From the NCBI GenBank assembly GCA_030527205.1, contig JAUNBG010000006.1:1-64000 (forward strand): 64,000 nt of DNA, read 5' to 3'. Each line of letters begins with the position of its first letter. The stretch's first letter is position 1. Positions 56,028 to 64,000 of the stretch are shown here, one piece after another. The stretch is from Planctomycetia bacterium (GTDB lineage: Bacteria; Planctomycetota; Planctomycetia; Pirellulales; Thermoguttaceae). Position numbers and translations under genes: made by a program. Under the pieces are notes generated by a model that saw nothing but the letters and a program-made list of their open reading frames with translations, searched no databases and was not told the DNA's origin.

Positions 56028-57044
56028 ATGAATCTCTCAGATCCGAAATACGGACAATTTGCTCTCGTTAAAGAAATGCTCGAAACGGTTGACGTCATTG
56101 GCAATTTCGATTTCAGTCAAACTCAAAAAACGGCTCAATTGATCAAGGATACTGGTCGACTTTTTTTGACCGGCGAAGGGTCTAGTCGAATTTTTCCTGC
56201 CAAAAGTTTTATTTATGGCATTCTTAAGAGCGGGCTTCCAATCGCCGTTGCAACGGACGGAAGTTTTCAAACGGCAGAATATGACTTAAAGAATTGGGTT
56301 GTTGCCGGAGCTTCCAATAGCGGTCAAACAAAAGAAATCATTCGCTTGTTCGACAATCTTGGCAAGGCAGGACATCAACGTCGAATCGGCATTACAGCCA
56401 ATTCCGGCACAAAAATTTTTGATGTAACCGATCAATGTTATCTTCTTTCTTGCGGCAAAGAAAATGCCGTTGCGGCAACGAAAAGCGTTATCGAACAGGC
56501 TCTCATTTATCGTTCGATTCTTTGTAATCTGATTGATTGCGTTTGTCCTGCAACGAAAAAAGAAGCCGCTGCTTTGGCAAAAGAAATTATGGAAACGGAA
56601 TACAATGCGAACCTGATCGATAAACTTGCTGCCGCGCCGGTTCTCTATTTTGCCGGTCGAAATGATGGCGTTGCGGAAGAGTTGACGCTTAAAACGAATG
56701 AAATTACTCGAAAAAAGAGCGATTTCCTCGAAGGAACTTATCTTCTTCATGGCGTCGAAGAAATTATGAATGCCGGAGAAGCTTGTATTCTGATTGATCC
56801 TTTCCCCTCCGAATGCGAAAAAATCAAAGAACTTATTGAAGGTCGCGCTGGTTTAACCGTCATTGCCATTTCTTCCGAAAATACTATTTTCCCGACCATC
56901 AAACTTCCGTCTCGCATTGGTTATGACCGCTTCTTCCAACTTATGGCGGGCTGGAACCTGCTTGTTCAGATCGGCGTTAAACTTGGAATTGATCTTGATC
57001 ATCCAGCTCGAGCTCGAAAAATTGGAAATGAGTTCGTTGCTTAA
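56028..57044 (+). CDS. SIS-domain sugar-phosphate isomerase/deaminase-like protein
   Basis: 338 residues. Two SIS phosphosugar-binding domains: the first (about 25-180) with FLTGEGSSRIFPAKS, WVVAGASNSGQTKEIIRL and AVAATKSVIEQA; the second (about 195-335) with YFAGRNDGVAEELTLKTNEI. The pattern is that of the GlmS isomerase half and of AgaS/FrlB-type enzymes, without a glutaminase domain. Probably an aminosugar-phosphate isomerase or deaminase. TGGAGA gives a good ribosome binding site. The PIG-L deacetylase gene downstream (58195) could belong to the same aminosugar route, but an 1150-bp repeat-rich gap separates them. Confidence 0.85.
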   Translation: MNLSDPKYGQFALVKEMLETVDVIGNFDFSQTQKTAQLIKDTGRLFLTGEGSSRIFPAKSFIYGILKSGLPIAVATDGSFQTAEYDLKNWVVAGASNSGQTKEIIRLFDNLGKAGHQRRIGITANSGTKIFDVTDQCYLLSCGKENAVAATKSVIEQALIYRSILCNLIDCVCPATKKEAAALAKEIMETEYNANLIDKLAAAPVLYFAGRNDGVAEELTLKTNEITRKKSDFLEGTYLLHGVEEIMNAGEACILIDPFPSECEKIKELIEGRAGLTVIAISSENTIFPTIKLPSRIGYDRFFQLMAGWNLLVQIGVKLGIDLDHPARARKIGNEFVA

Positions 57045-57295
57045 AGATATTTGAGGTTGATTCTTAATGAGGTTCCGTCGATTTGACTCGGAAAATATGC
57101 GGTCAAAAACGAAAAACTGAATAGGAGCAACCTTTTGAAAAGGATCATTTTCAAAGCGTCTTTTCTCGTTTTCCAAACCTTTTATGTGACTCGGAAACAG
57201 AAAAAACGCTTCGGAATATTTTATTGTTTCAGTTTTATGTTATTGTGCTTTTTCAAAATAATAAAATGTCAAAGCGTTACAATATTAATAATTGA

Positions 57296-57333
57296 AAGGA
57301 AGTTCTAAAAATCCGGATGTTTCAACAAACTCA
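57296..57333 (-). repeat. Family A repeat, truncated copy
   Basis: AAGGAAGTTCTAAAAATCC then GGATGTTTCAACAAACTC equals the left 38 bp of copy 4 (44557) and then stops, immediately before the hairpin at 57339. Confidence 0.7.
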
Positions 57334-57338
57334 AATTG

Positions 57339-57362
57339 GAAGTTCCCGTTTACGGGAACTTC
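57339..57362. other. Perfect 10-bp hairpin
   Basis: GAAGTTCCCG / CGGGAACTTC around a TTTA loop, with no mismatches. The arms contain GAAGTTC and GAACTTC, the same words as the family A terminal repeats, so it may be a relic of two element ends brought together. Confidence 0.6.
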
Positions 57363-57609
57363 GTCGAATTCAAGAAACAGCGGCCGCGGTTAAATAGACA
57401 GCGCTTTCCCCAATTTTTGTAATGATATTGGAAATTTTTGCGCTGCGACGCGACGGAAACGCAAAGATGCTTTTCTTTTGAGAACTTCCGATTTCGTCGT
57501 TAATTTAAATCGCTTTAAAACGGCGGTTCCATTAAAAATATTCGTTTCCGTCGCTCGTTTGGGGAATTTTTATTCTCTTCGCCGCATCGCTGCGCGAAAA
57601 TCTTTTTTA

Positions 57610-57737
57610 AAAGGAATTTCGAACTTGATCGCGCAAAAGGAAAAAACGTTGTGAACGGGGACAATTGGAAAATGACGCGAAAACCAGCTCTTGCGAACGA
57701 GACGTCTGTGCTCCTAAGGGGTTTTTAGAACTTCCTT
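57610..57737 (-). repeat. Family A MITE-like repeat, copy 5
   Basis: About 128 bp: AAAGGAATTTCGAACTT at the left, GCGAAAACCAGCTCTTGCGAACGAGACGTC in the core, GGTTTTTAGAACTTCCTT at the right. It is closest to the copy at 62841. Confidence 0.75.
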
Positions 57738-58194
57738 GAACTTTCTCCGATTTTTTTGATATTAAGAAAAAAATCAAAAATAGCGATAACTCCAAAGAGA
57801 CATTTTCTTATTTGGAGAAATCCTTGGAATAATATTTGGAATATTATAATGTCATTATGAAAAGGATGTCTCGTCCTCTTCAATAATGTCAACCGTTGTT
57901 ATTCATAGCCAAAGGGGAGGGCGTAAGCCGACGTTATCAACGAAGGCTTTGGCGCCGGAGCAATTGAAGACGACGGTTCTGCTCTTTCTGCGGATATTTT
58001 GAAGACGCTCTCTGTTCGAAACAAACGAATGGTTTTTCCATCGCCAATTGAAAATCCGAGATTGTTGGGAACAATAACGACAAGAACGGGTTGTTTCTCA
58101 AAACGATTCAACTTGCCGCGCGTTATGACTTCAATACATTAATAGTTTTTATATAATCCAAAACCAGGGAATTAATTCATAAACAGAGGAAAAA

Positions 58195-59013
58195 ATGAGT
58201 TCTGTAATATTTGATTGTCGAACGGACCAGGGAACAAAATCGTCGGGAAATCCAGCGGAAATTTTTGCCAATTGGCAGGGAGAAAATGAACGTTGGCTCT
58301 TTATGTCGCCTCATGATGACGATATTGTCTGCGGCTGCGGTCTAACGTTTATTTCTGCCATTCAAATAGGCGTCAAGACGTTTGCTGGCGTTGTAACAAA
58401 CGGCAAAATGGGCTATTGTCATGAAGAACAAAAAGAAACAATCAGTCAGATTCGTCAGGAAGAATGCATCGAATCCTTTAAGGCAATGGGTCTTCCCAAA
58501 GAAAATCTTTATTTTCTTGGTTTTGACGACGGCGATTTGAATCGTCAAGCGGGACGTCGTTTTGCCTCATCGACGGCAGTCGGACCGATTCTTGCTGGCG
58601 CTGTCGGTCTTCAAAATTCGATCGTCTGGCTTTTGCGAATAATTCGACCGACGCGCGTTTTTGTTCCTTCCTTGACGGATCTTCATCCCGATCATAAATT
58701 TACGAACAGCGAAACCGTTATGAGCATTTATCATGCTCAGGGCAATATTTGGCCTGAACTTGGCGAACCGATTCCTGAGATTCCGGCTCTTTACGAATAT
58801 GCGACTTACAGCAATTTTATAACGCCGCCGACGCATCGAATTCGCGTTTCTGAGGATCTTTTTGAACGCAAGATCAACAGCATTTTAGCTTATCGAAGTC
58901 AAGAACAGATTGAATTAACCGTTCAAATTCAACGAAATACCGGTTGCAAAGAATTTATTCGCGAAATGCGCTTTGACCTTTTCGATCCGGACGAGAGCAA
59001 CAAACTTTTTTAG
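58195..59013 (+). CDS. PIG-L/LmbE-family deacetylase
   Basis: 272 residues. The zinc-binding motif appears as MSPHDDDIVCGCG (the family's HPDDE variant, residues about 38-50), followed by TNGKMGYCHE and, near the middle, VPSLTDLHPDHKFTNSETV, which supplies the third metal ligand. Members remove acetyl groups from N-acetylglucosamine moieties. No signal peptide, so cytosolic. AGAGGAAAA upstream of the ATG. A TTTTTATATAATCC stretch (58145-58159) about 40 bp upstream could hold the -10 box. Confidence 0.9.
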   Translation: MSSVIFDCRTDQGTKSSGNPAEIFANWQGENERWLFMSPHDDDIVCGCGLTFISAIQIGVKTFAGVVTNGKMGYCHEEQKETISQIRQEECIESFKAMGLPKENLYFLGFDDGDLNRQAGRRFASSTAVGPILAGAVGLQNSIVWLLRIIRPTRVFVPSLTDLHPDHKFTNSETVMSIYHAQGNIWPELGEPIPEIPALYEYATYSNFITPPTHRIRVSEDLFERKINSILAYRSQEQIELTVQIQRNTGCKEFIREMRFDLFDPDESNKLF

Positions 59014-59414
59014 AAAAATCAATCGCGTTCTCTTTTCTTGATTCTCCCGCTTTCTCGATATCCAGGCGTTTGGAAACCGTCAACAGCCAGGCTAAACATT
59101 GAAATAGGAAGTTTTAAAAAAACTGAGGAGCAGGGACGTTTTGTCCGCAAAACGAGTTTTAACGACTTTATCCGAAATGCGTTTGTTGAAAAATCTCGGT
59201 TTTTAGAACTTCCTAAATATAAATCATTGACCAAACCGATGTTCATTATTTCAAAATTTCAAAGGGATTATTAACGGCAAAATCATCAAAAGCCGCAAAT
59301 TAAAGCTTATGCGACGGCATTACAGATAATAATTGAAGCCTTTTTCAAAAATCTTAATCGTTTTATGCGTCGCTTTTTTATTTTTAACATTCCTTTTTTT
59401 CAGTTAAATTAATT
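59014..59414. other. Intergenic gap with family A repeat
   Basis: 401 bp; 59106-59214 is a family A copy. No further features seen. Confidence 0.45.
59106..59214 (+). repeat. Family A MITE-like repeat, copy 6
   Basis: AGGAAGTTTTAAAAAAACTG, GGGACGTTTTGTCCGC, ACGAGTTTTAACGACTTTATCCG, CGGTTTTTAGAACTTCCT. The copy is flanked by AAAT on both sides, a possible 4-bp target duplication not seen at the other copies. Confidence 0.8.
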
Positions 59415-60263
59415 ATGGGTCTTTTAGAAAAAGTTTGTTATTTAGGCGACGATTCAATAGATCGGGCTGCCATTTATCTTGCTGGAATCATGACGCATTA
59501 TGGCATCGATTTTGATCATATCGATAGCGATAAAAGTCCGTCGGATCATTTTACAGATCAGAATTATTCATTATATATTATAAGCGATTATCCTAGCAAA
59601 ATGTTTCGTAACGGCCAAATGGAACATATTGCCCAATCGGTTGAAAAAGAAGGAAGCGGACTTCTTATGCTTGGCGGTTGGGAAAGTTTTCATGGTCGAC
59701 TCGGCGAATATCAGGACTCGCCTTTGGTTCCTGTCTTGCCTGTTCAAATGTTGAATTCTGATGACCGACGCAATTTTTCTCTCCCCTTAATTGTTCGTCC
59801 GTCAAAACAACATCCGATTTTGGGCGACCTTCCCTGGCAAAATCCTTCTGCTGTCGGCGGAATCAATGAATTTTGTGCAAAGAAAGGGGCGCAAATCATT
59901 TTAGAGGGAATTGCGTTCGATATTCGCATTTTGGATGAGAATGTTGTTGATTGCTCTGAATCCAATTTTTGTAATATCGATGGAAACGCGGTTGTCGATC
60001 AGGTTACAATTCCAACCGCTTTTGGCGACTCTTTTGCGGTTCGACCTGTTCGACGTTATCCGTTGCTTGTCGTTGACAAATATGGAAGCGGTCGAACGGC
60101 GGCTTTTGCGTCTGACGTTGCTCCGCATTGGGTTGGCGGCTTTGTCGATTGGGGAAAAAAACGACTCTTTCAAAATGTTGGCGACGGTTTTATCGAAGTT
60201 GGCGAAGACTATGCCCAATTTTTCCGCAATTTGATTTTATGGACCGGAAAATTGGGAATATAA
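59415..60263 (+). CDS. GATase1-like (DUF1355-type) protein
   Basis: 282 residues. A class-I glutaminase-like fold: YLGDDSIDRAAIYLAGIMTH at the start, SLYIISDYPSKMF, then SGLLMLGGWESFHGRLGEY, where a catalytic Cys would sit in true amidotransferases but is replaced by Trp/Glu. The C-terminus has YPLLVVDKYGSGRTAAFASDVAPHWVGGF, typical of this family. Probably a non-amidotransferase member; function unknown. No Shine-Dalgarno is visible before the ATG, so the start is somewhat uncertain. Confidence 0.75.
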   Translation: MGLLEKVCYLGDDSIDRAAIYLAGIMTHYGIDFDHIDSDKSPSDHFTDQNYSLYIISDYPSKMFRNGQMEHIAQSVEKEGSGLLMLGGWESFHGRLGEYQDSPLVPVLPVQMLNSDDRRNFSLPLIVRPSKQHPILGDLPWQNPSAVGGINEFCAKKGAQIILEGIAFDIRILDENVVDCSESNFCNIDGNAVVDQVTIPTAFGDSFAVRPVRRYPLLVVDKYGSGRTAAFASDVAPHWVGGFVDWGKKRLFQNVGDGFIEVGEDYAQFFRNLILWTGKLGI

Positions 60264-60373
60264 TATTTCGTCATTTCAATAATTCCTCGAAAACTTTTTT
60301 AGTTGAGAGTTGATCGTTGAAAGTTTATAATGTTGAAGAATAATAACTTTCAACTAAAATTTGATTTTGATTT

Positions 60374-60961
60374 CTATAAAACTCCTTTTGTGCTGGGAAT
60401 TCCTGTTTGACGCGGATCGTTTTCTAGCGCCATTCGAATGGATCGGGCAACGGATTTGAAAATTGCTTCGGAAATATGATGGCCATTGCTTCCGTATAAA
60501 ACATTGATATGAAGATTACAGGCGGCGGCATTGGCGAATCCCTGCCAAAATTCGTGAACAAGTTCCAAATCGAAATGGCCAACCGTTGCAACAGGAAAAT
60601 CGACCTGATAAATCAAACAGGGACGTCCCGAAAAATCAAGGGCGCTTTGCGCAAGCGTTTCGTCCATCGGAAGCAAAAAATGGCCGTATCGACGAATTCC
60701 TTTTTTATCGCCGAGAGCTGTTTGAAATGCCTGACCCAAAGCAATTCCAACGTCTTCGACTGTATGATGTCCGTCAACGTCCAAATCGCCGACGGCTTTC
60801 AGCGTTAGATCAATTAAGGAATGCGCCGAAAATGACGTTAGCATATGATTGAAGAAGCCGATTCCTGTTTCGATATCTGATTTCCCATTTCCGTCAAGAT
60901 TGAGTTTAAGTTGGATATCGGTTTCTTTGGTTTTCCGGGAAATTGTTGCCGTTCGAGTCAT
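60374..60961 (-). CDS. hisB: Imidazoleglycerol-phosphate dehydratase
   Basis: Sixth step of histidine synthesis. 195 residues, the standard monofunctional length, with the metal-binding motifs [34 protein letters not shown] and the second-half [10 protein letters not shown] and [16 protein letters not shown]. The start is the ATG at 60961, which overlaps the hisC stop (ATGA), with CGGAG upstream; the frame is open further, but the longer version would run inside hisC. No fused phosphatase domain, which fits the separate HisN-like enzyme at 1451. Confidence 0.96.
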   Translation of the reverse strand: MTRTATISRKTKETDIQLKLNLDGNGKSDIETGIGFFNHMLTSFSAHSLIDLTLKAVGDLDVDGHHTVEDVGIALGQAFQTALGDKKGIRRYGHFLLPMDETLAQSALDFSGRPCLIYQVDFPVATVGHFDLELVHEFWQGFANAAACNLHINVLYGSNGHHISEAIFKSVARSIRMALENDPRQTGIPSTKGVL

Positions 60962-62082
60962 TTTTTGCTCCGTTCGTTTTGATTTAAATAGAATTCGATC
61001 AAATTCAGACATTGATCAATCTGTTCGTCTGTTCCAACGCTGATTCGTAAGCCGTCTCCCCAATGAACATAATTCATATATCGGACAAGAATTTTATTTT
61101 GTTTTAAAAAATCATAAATTGATTTATGCGAAACGTTTGGATTGGAATGAACGTTCCATGTAAAATTAGCAAACGAATCAGGAACAATGAATCCGAGATT
61201 GCGCATTTTTTGAGTTAGTTTTTCGCGTCCAGCCAATAATTTTTTCCTGTTTTCGAGAAGCCAATCCTGATCGTTCATTGCGGCCGTTGCGGCGGCAATA
61301 GCCAAAGAATCGCAATTATAGGAATCCTTAACTTTAATCAATTGTTCAATCATTTCCGGCTGAGCAATGAGAAACCCAAATCGAAGTCCGGCAAGCGCAT
61401 AAGATTTGCTCATTGTCCGCGAAATCATAATTTTGGGATTATTTTTGACTAAATCAATGCAATTTGAACCGGCGAAATCGGCATAAGCTTCATCAATGAG
61501 AAGAGGGCAGGGGAGAGAATCGGCCATTTTGGCAATTTGTTCCTGGGGAATAATCGTCCCGGACGGCGAATTGGGATTGGGCAGATAAACCAGTCCAAGT
61601 CGATGATTTTGGGCATCCGGGTTCGAATAATAACTTCCAGGAAAATTGGATCGAGGCGATTCGCCAAAATAGGGGGGAAGCGTCCAATCGTCGTTGAATC
61701 GAACTTCTTCGCTTTGAGCGCCTTGAATTTCAGCCAGCGATTTATATAAAATGTAACTCGGATAAGGAAGCCGAAGAAGTTCGCCGCTTCCGACAAAAGT
61801 TCGAGTTAAAATTGTTAAAATGTCATCGCTGCCATTGCCGCACAGAATCCAGTTGGGATCGACATGATAAACCTTTGCGGCGGCTTCTCGGAAGGGTTCT
61901 CCCAATGAATTGGGATATCGGGACAAACCTTTTGCCGCAACATTTCGAATCGCGTCAAAAACCTTTTCAGAAGCGCGATAAGGATTTTCGTTTGTATTCA
62001 TTTTGACCGCTTGTCCCTCTTGAGGCTGTTCGCCGGGAACATATCCGCCCATTGCTGCTATTTCTGGTCTGACATATTTCAT
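60958..62082 (-). CDS. hisC: Histidinol-phosphate aminotransferase
   Basis: PLP enzyme converting imidazole acetol-phosphate to histidinol-phosphate. 374 residues with [39 protein letters not shown] and the PLP lysine in [17 protein letters not shown]. Fold-type I, HisC subgroup. Its stop codon overlaps the hisB start by ATGA, so the two are translationally coupled. Ribosome binding site weak (TGGATC). Confidence 0.95.
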   Translation of the reverse strand: MKYVRPEIAAMGGYVPGEQPQEGQAVKMNTNENPYRASEKVFDAIRNVAAKGLSRYPNSLGEPFREAAAKVYHVDPNWILCGNGSDDILTILTRTFVGSGELLRLPYPSYILYKSLAEIQGAQSEEVRFNDDWTLPPYFGESPRSNFPGSYYSNPDAQNHRLGLVYLPNPNSPSGTIIPQEQIAKMADSLPCPLLIDEAYADFAGSNCIDLVKNNPKIMISRTMSKSYALAGLRFGFLIAQPEMIEQLIKVKDSYNCDSLAIAAATAAMNDQDWLLENRKKLLAGREKLTQKMRNLGFIVPDSFANFTWNVHSNPNVSHKSIYDFLKQNKILVRYMNYVHWGDGLRISVGTDEQIDQCLNLIEFYLNQNERSKK

Positions 62083-62145
62083 TTAATTGATCCAATGACT
62101 GTTTCTTTGTTTGGAAAATGATTCATTGTCGTTAAAAGATGCCCA

Positions 62146-62251
62146 AAGGAAGTTAACCCCTTAGGAACGCCGACGTCTCGTCCGCAAAAACTGGTTTTAA
62201 CGACGTTATCCGAAATGCGTTTATTGATAATCAAGGGGTTTAGAACTTCCT
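62146..62251 (+). repeat. Family A MITE-like repeat, copy 7
   Basis: AAGGAAGTTAACCCC, GGAACGCCGACGTCTCGTCCGC, CTGGTTTTAACGACGTTATCCG, GGGGTTTAGAACTTCCT. Confidence 0.8.
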
Positions 62252-62840
62252 CAAAACTGGCATGGACGACAGACTTTGCCGTTATTCATTCGTCTGACGT
62301 TGACAGGCTTGAAAACCAAATGAATACAAATATAATATCTTTTATGATTTTATAGGAAAATCGGAATGAGCGGCTGTTTTGCGTTTTTCTGATTCGCCGT
62401 TCGCTTGCTGGCTGTTGACCCAACGATCTCGAATTTTCAATTGGTTTGAGTCTTTTAATGGGTTGCCCTCTTTTTAACAAATCCTCTTTTATCGATTGTA
62501 AGAAACTTCTTCTTTTTGACAAGTCGATTTAAGTTGTTTAGAGAAATATTATTGACTCAAATCGTCATTTTCCGTTTGAGTTATTTTTATCATTATTTTG
62601 TTAGCGGGAGCCAAAATGAACGACAGGTTTTGCTTTTTCGGAATCTGGCCGCTGTCCGAGTTTGTCAACCGAATCATTCAGATTTATCATCAAACTTGAA
62701 TCTATTTGGATTTTATGGCTTTCTTTGATCGAATTCCCATTGACGAATGATTTAAGTTTATTGGTTTTTTCGTTAAAAAGAATATAATCGTTACTCGTTA
62801 TGGACAACCGGGCAAAGGGAATATTGAACAATAAATACTA

Positions 62841-62951
62841 AAAGGAGTTCTAAAAACTGTTTTTTACAAAAAATCAATTTGGAAAACGTCACGAAAACCA
62901 GTTCCTGCGAACAAGACATTCGCGCTTCCAGCGGGTTTTTAGAACTTCCTT
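62841..62951 (-). repeat. Family A MITE-like repeat, copy 8
   Basis: AAAGGAGTTCTAAAAACTG, GAAAACCAGTTCCTGCGAACAAG, GCGGGTTTTTAGAACTTCCTT. It lies about 40 bp before the start codon of the last gene. Confidence 0.8.
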
Positions 62952-62988
62952 AAAACCAAAACCAAATTATTGAACGTTAAGGTTTCTT

Positions 62989-64000
62989 ATGATTAACAAG
63001 AACAATTTTGCAAAAGACATTTTTTCATTTTGGGGACAAAATCTGATTTTATTTCTTGTCATTTTATCAACAAACGGTTTGTTTGGAGAGGAATGGCAAC
63101 TCGATTCGCAGTCGCCGATTTGGTCTCGAGATCAAAATTCGATTGCCATTTCCGAAGAGCCAGCAGAAATGTTTAAGAATCAACCGTCCACAAAAATCGT
63201 TCATTGGGGAAATCAAGATTGGGCGGTTCGACTTCCGCAACAGATCAAGGTTCAGCCGGGGGACGTTTTTGAACTCTCTTGTTCTGTAAAATTAGAGGGA
63301 AATGGTTCAACGGAAACCGGCGTTATTCTTTATGACGGCGAAAAACCGATTCATTGGAATTATGGCGGAAAAGGAATCAGCTCAACAAACGATCAATGGA
63401 CGCATCTTCAATCGACCTTTATTGTTCCGCAAAACGTTTCCAAAATTGAACCGCGACTTATCGGTTATCAACCGGCGACAATTTGGTTTGCCCATTATCA
63501 AATCAAACGAACCGGAAGGTTGGAGTTCATAACCGAAAATCAAGAATTCAATCTTGAAAATGACTTTCTCAAATTGTCGTTTCAAACGCAAGACGGAAGT
63601 TTTTCTGTCTTTGATAAACGAACAAAACGCCTTTGGACGCAAACAAATCAAACGCAGAACGGTTTCATTCTTTCTGCTCAACAGCTGTCAAAAAATCAAA
63701 TTTCTTTCGAAATGCTTGACGGGCAAACAATGATTCGCCTTAAGATTCTATTGACGCTCTGTGACGATAAACCAGAATTGACCGTTTCCCTTGACGGCGA
63801 TCCAGAAGCGGAAATGAATGCCGCCCTTTTTTATCCGAATTCGTTTGCCAGTCGGAAAGGAGACCGCATTATTCTGCCGATTAATGAAGGAATTTCCTTT
63901 CCTGTTGAAGAAACATCAAATCCTGGCCCTGGCGTCAATTGGCTTTATACTTATGGCGGACACGGACTTTGTATGGCATTTTGGGGACAAATTGAAGATC
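62989..64000 (+). CDS. Exported protein with carbohydrate-binding-like N-terminus (3' end off window)
   Basis: An open frame of at least 337 residues continuing past the window end. ATG at 62989 with TAAGGT about 7 bases upstream. N-terminal hydrophobic signal about residues 15-32 (WGQNLILFLVILSTNG). Residues about 35-180 look like a beta-sandwich, carbohydrate-binding-type module (WQLDSQSPIWSRDQ, VHWGNQDWAVRLPQ, WNYGGKGISS). From about 185 a second beta-rich part starts with NDFLKLSFQTQDGSFSVFDK, reminiscent of the N-terminal domains of some glycoside hydrolases. A glycan-active enzyme is likely; the catalytic part is not in view. Confidence 0.6.
   Translation, partial: MINKNNFAKDIFSFWGQNLILFLVILSTNGLFGEEWQLDSQSPIWSRDQNSIAISEEPAEMFKNQPSTKIVHWGNQDWAVRLPQQIKVQPGDVFELSCSVKLEGNGSTETGVILYDGEKPIHWNYGGKGISSTNDQWTHLQSTFIVPQNVSKIEPRLIGYQPATIWFAHYQIKRTGRLEFITENQEFNLENDFLKLSFQTQDGSFSVFDKRTKRLWTQTNQTQNGFILSAQQLSKNQISFEMLDGQTMIRLKILLTLCDDKPELTVSLDGDPEAEMNAALFYPNSFASRKGDRIILPINEGISFPVEETSNPGPGVNWLYTYGGHGLCMAFWGQIED

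Larger units (their letters stand above)
57045..58194. other. Repeat-rich 1.15-kb intergenic region
   Basis: Holds a truncated family A copy (57296-57333), a perfect hairpin (57339-57362) and a fuller family A copy (57610-57737). On the minus strand at about 57899-58130 lies an open stretch encoding PVLVVIVPNNLGFSIGDGKT and a Ser/Pro/Ala tail. It has only a TTG start and no ribosome binding site, so it may be a gene remnant; I do not call it. Confidence 0.5.
62083..62988. other. Intergenic region with two family A repeats
   Basis: 906 bp upstream of hisC and of the last gene. Contains family A copies at 62146-62251 and 62841-62951 in opposite orientations. Short frames such as 62286-62522 (minus) show no ribosome binding site or domain. 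Confidence 0.5.

Noticed and set aside
57899-58130. Minus-strand frame with VVIVPNNLGFSIGDGKT-like text
   Set aside because: Only a TTG start, no ribosome binding site and no family match; perhaps a gene remnant, but not supportable.
59415-60263. GATase1-like protein as the missing GuaA glutaminase partner
   Set aside because: Family resembles DUF1355-type proteins, the nucleophile position lacks Cys, and it lies 39 kb away.
55342-62951. Repeat array as a CRISPR
   Set aside because: Copies are far apart, irregularly spaced, in both orientations and over 100 bp long; no cas genes.

Overview
The window is AT-rich bacterial chromosome that most likely belongs to a planctomycete. The best markers are a secreted protein at 26023-27018 that ends in what I recognise as the planctomycete-specific TIGR03000 domain, a bacterial DNA topoisomerase VI B subunit (6265-8280), a 2374-residue alpha-2-macroglobulin with an intact thioester motif (48217-55341), a Hanks-type kinase, a hydroxysqualene dehydroxylase, and many secreted or membrane-anchored proteins of unknown function. 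The low G+C suggests one of the AT-rich, possibly host-associated planctomycete lineages, but that is inference. No tRNA, rRNA, CRISPR array, transposase, phage gene or plasmid gene was seen.

Layout. 0-8.3 kb (minus strand): purine nucleoside phosphorylase, a HisN-type phosphatase, an AddB/RecC-like PD-(D/E)XK nuclease and TopoVI-B. 9.2-18.6 kb: small membrane proteins, a TlpA-type thioredoxin, ribosomal protein L33 with a clear terminator, RecJ, an exported PHP-like hydrolase, 6-phosphogluconate dehydrogenase and a secreted BON-like protein. 19.3-25.4 kb: a GMP synthetase ATP-PPase subunit lacking its glutaminase domain, a cyclophilin, then xseB-ispA-dxs (isoprenoid supply), the same gene order as in E. 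coli. 26-36.3 kb: mostly exported proteins, including the TIGR03000 protein, a DegP/HtrA protease in an operon with a PfkB sugar kinase, a beta-lactamase/esterase fusion, a beta-helix protein and an aldo/keto-reductase-like protein with a twin-arginine-like leader. 36.4-45.7 kb: a sigma-70 factor carrying three extra helix-turn-helix segments, a PgpH-type HD phosphodiesterase (c-di-AMP turnover), a Ser/Thr kinase, HpnE and a CbpA-type J protein. 46.2-55.3 kb: a DUF4139-like exported protein beside the giant alpha-2-macroglobulin. 56-64 kb: a SIS-domain sugar isomerase, a PIG-L deacetylase, a GATase1-like protein, hisC-hisB with an ATGA overlap, and the 5' part of another exported protein running off the end.

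The most conspicuous structure outside genes is a dispersed repeat family (family A, about 105-130 bp, MITE-like). Its terminal inverted repeats are close to AAGGAAGTTCTAAAAACC / GGTTTTTAGAACTTCCTT. There are about eight near-complete and two partial copies in both orientations, all between genes, and six of the ten lie between 55.3 and 63.0 kb. A second family (B, about 160 bp, two long copies and one short inverted copy) shares a core resembling GGAACGCGGACGTC with family A. No copy encodes a protein, so any mobility would have to be in trans.

No obvious multi-gene novel defence or biosynthetic island is present. The best leads are the repeat families, the orphan TopoVI-B and AddB-like proteins, the glutaminase-less GuaA, the multi-HTH sigma factor, and the DUF4139/alpha-2-macroglobulin pair. 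All family assignments come from reading the sequence, not from searches.
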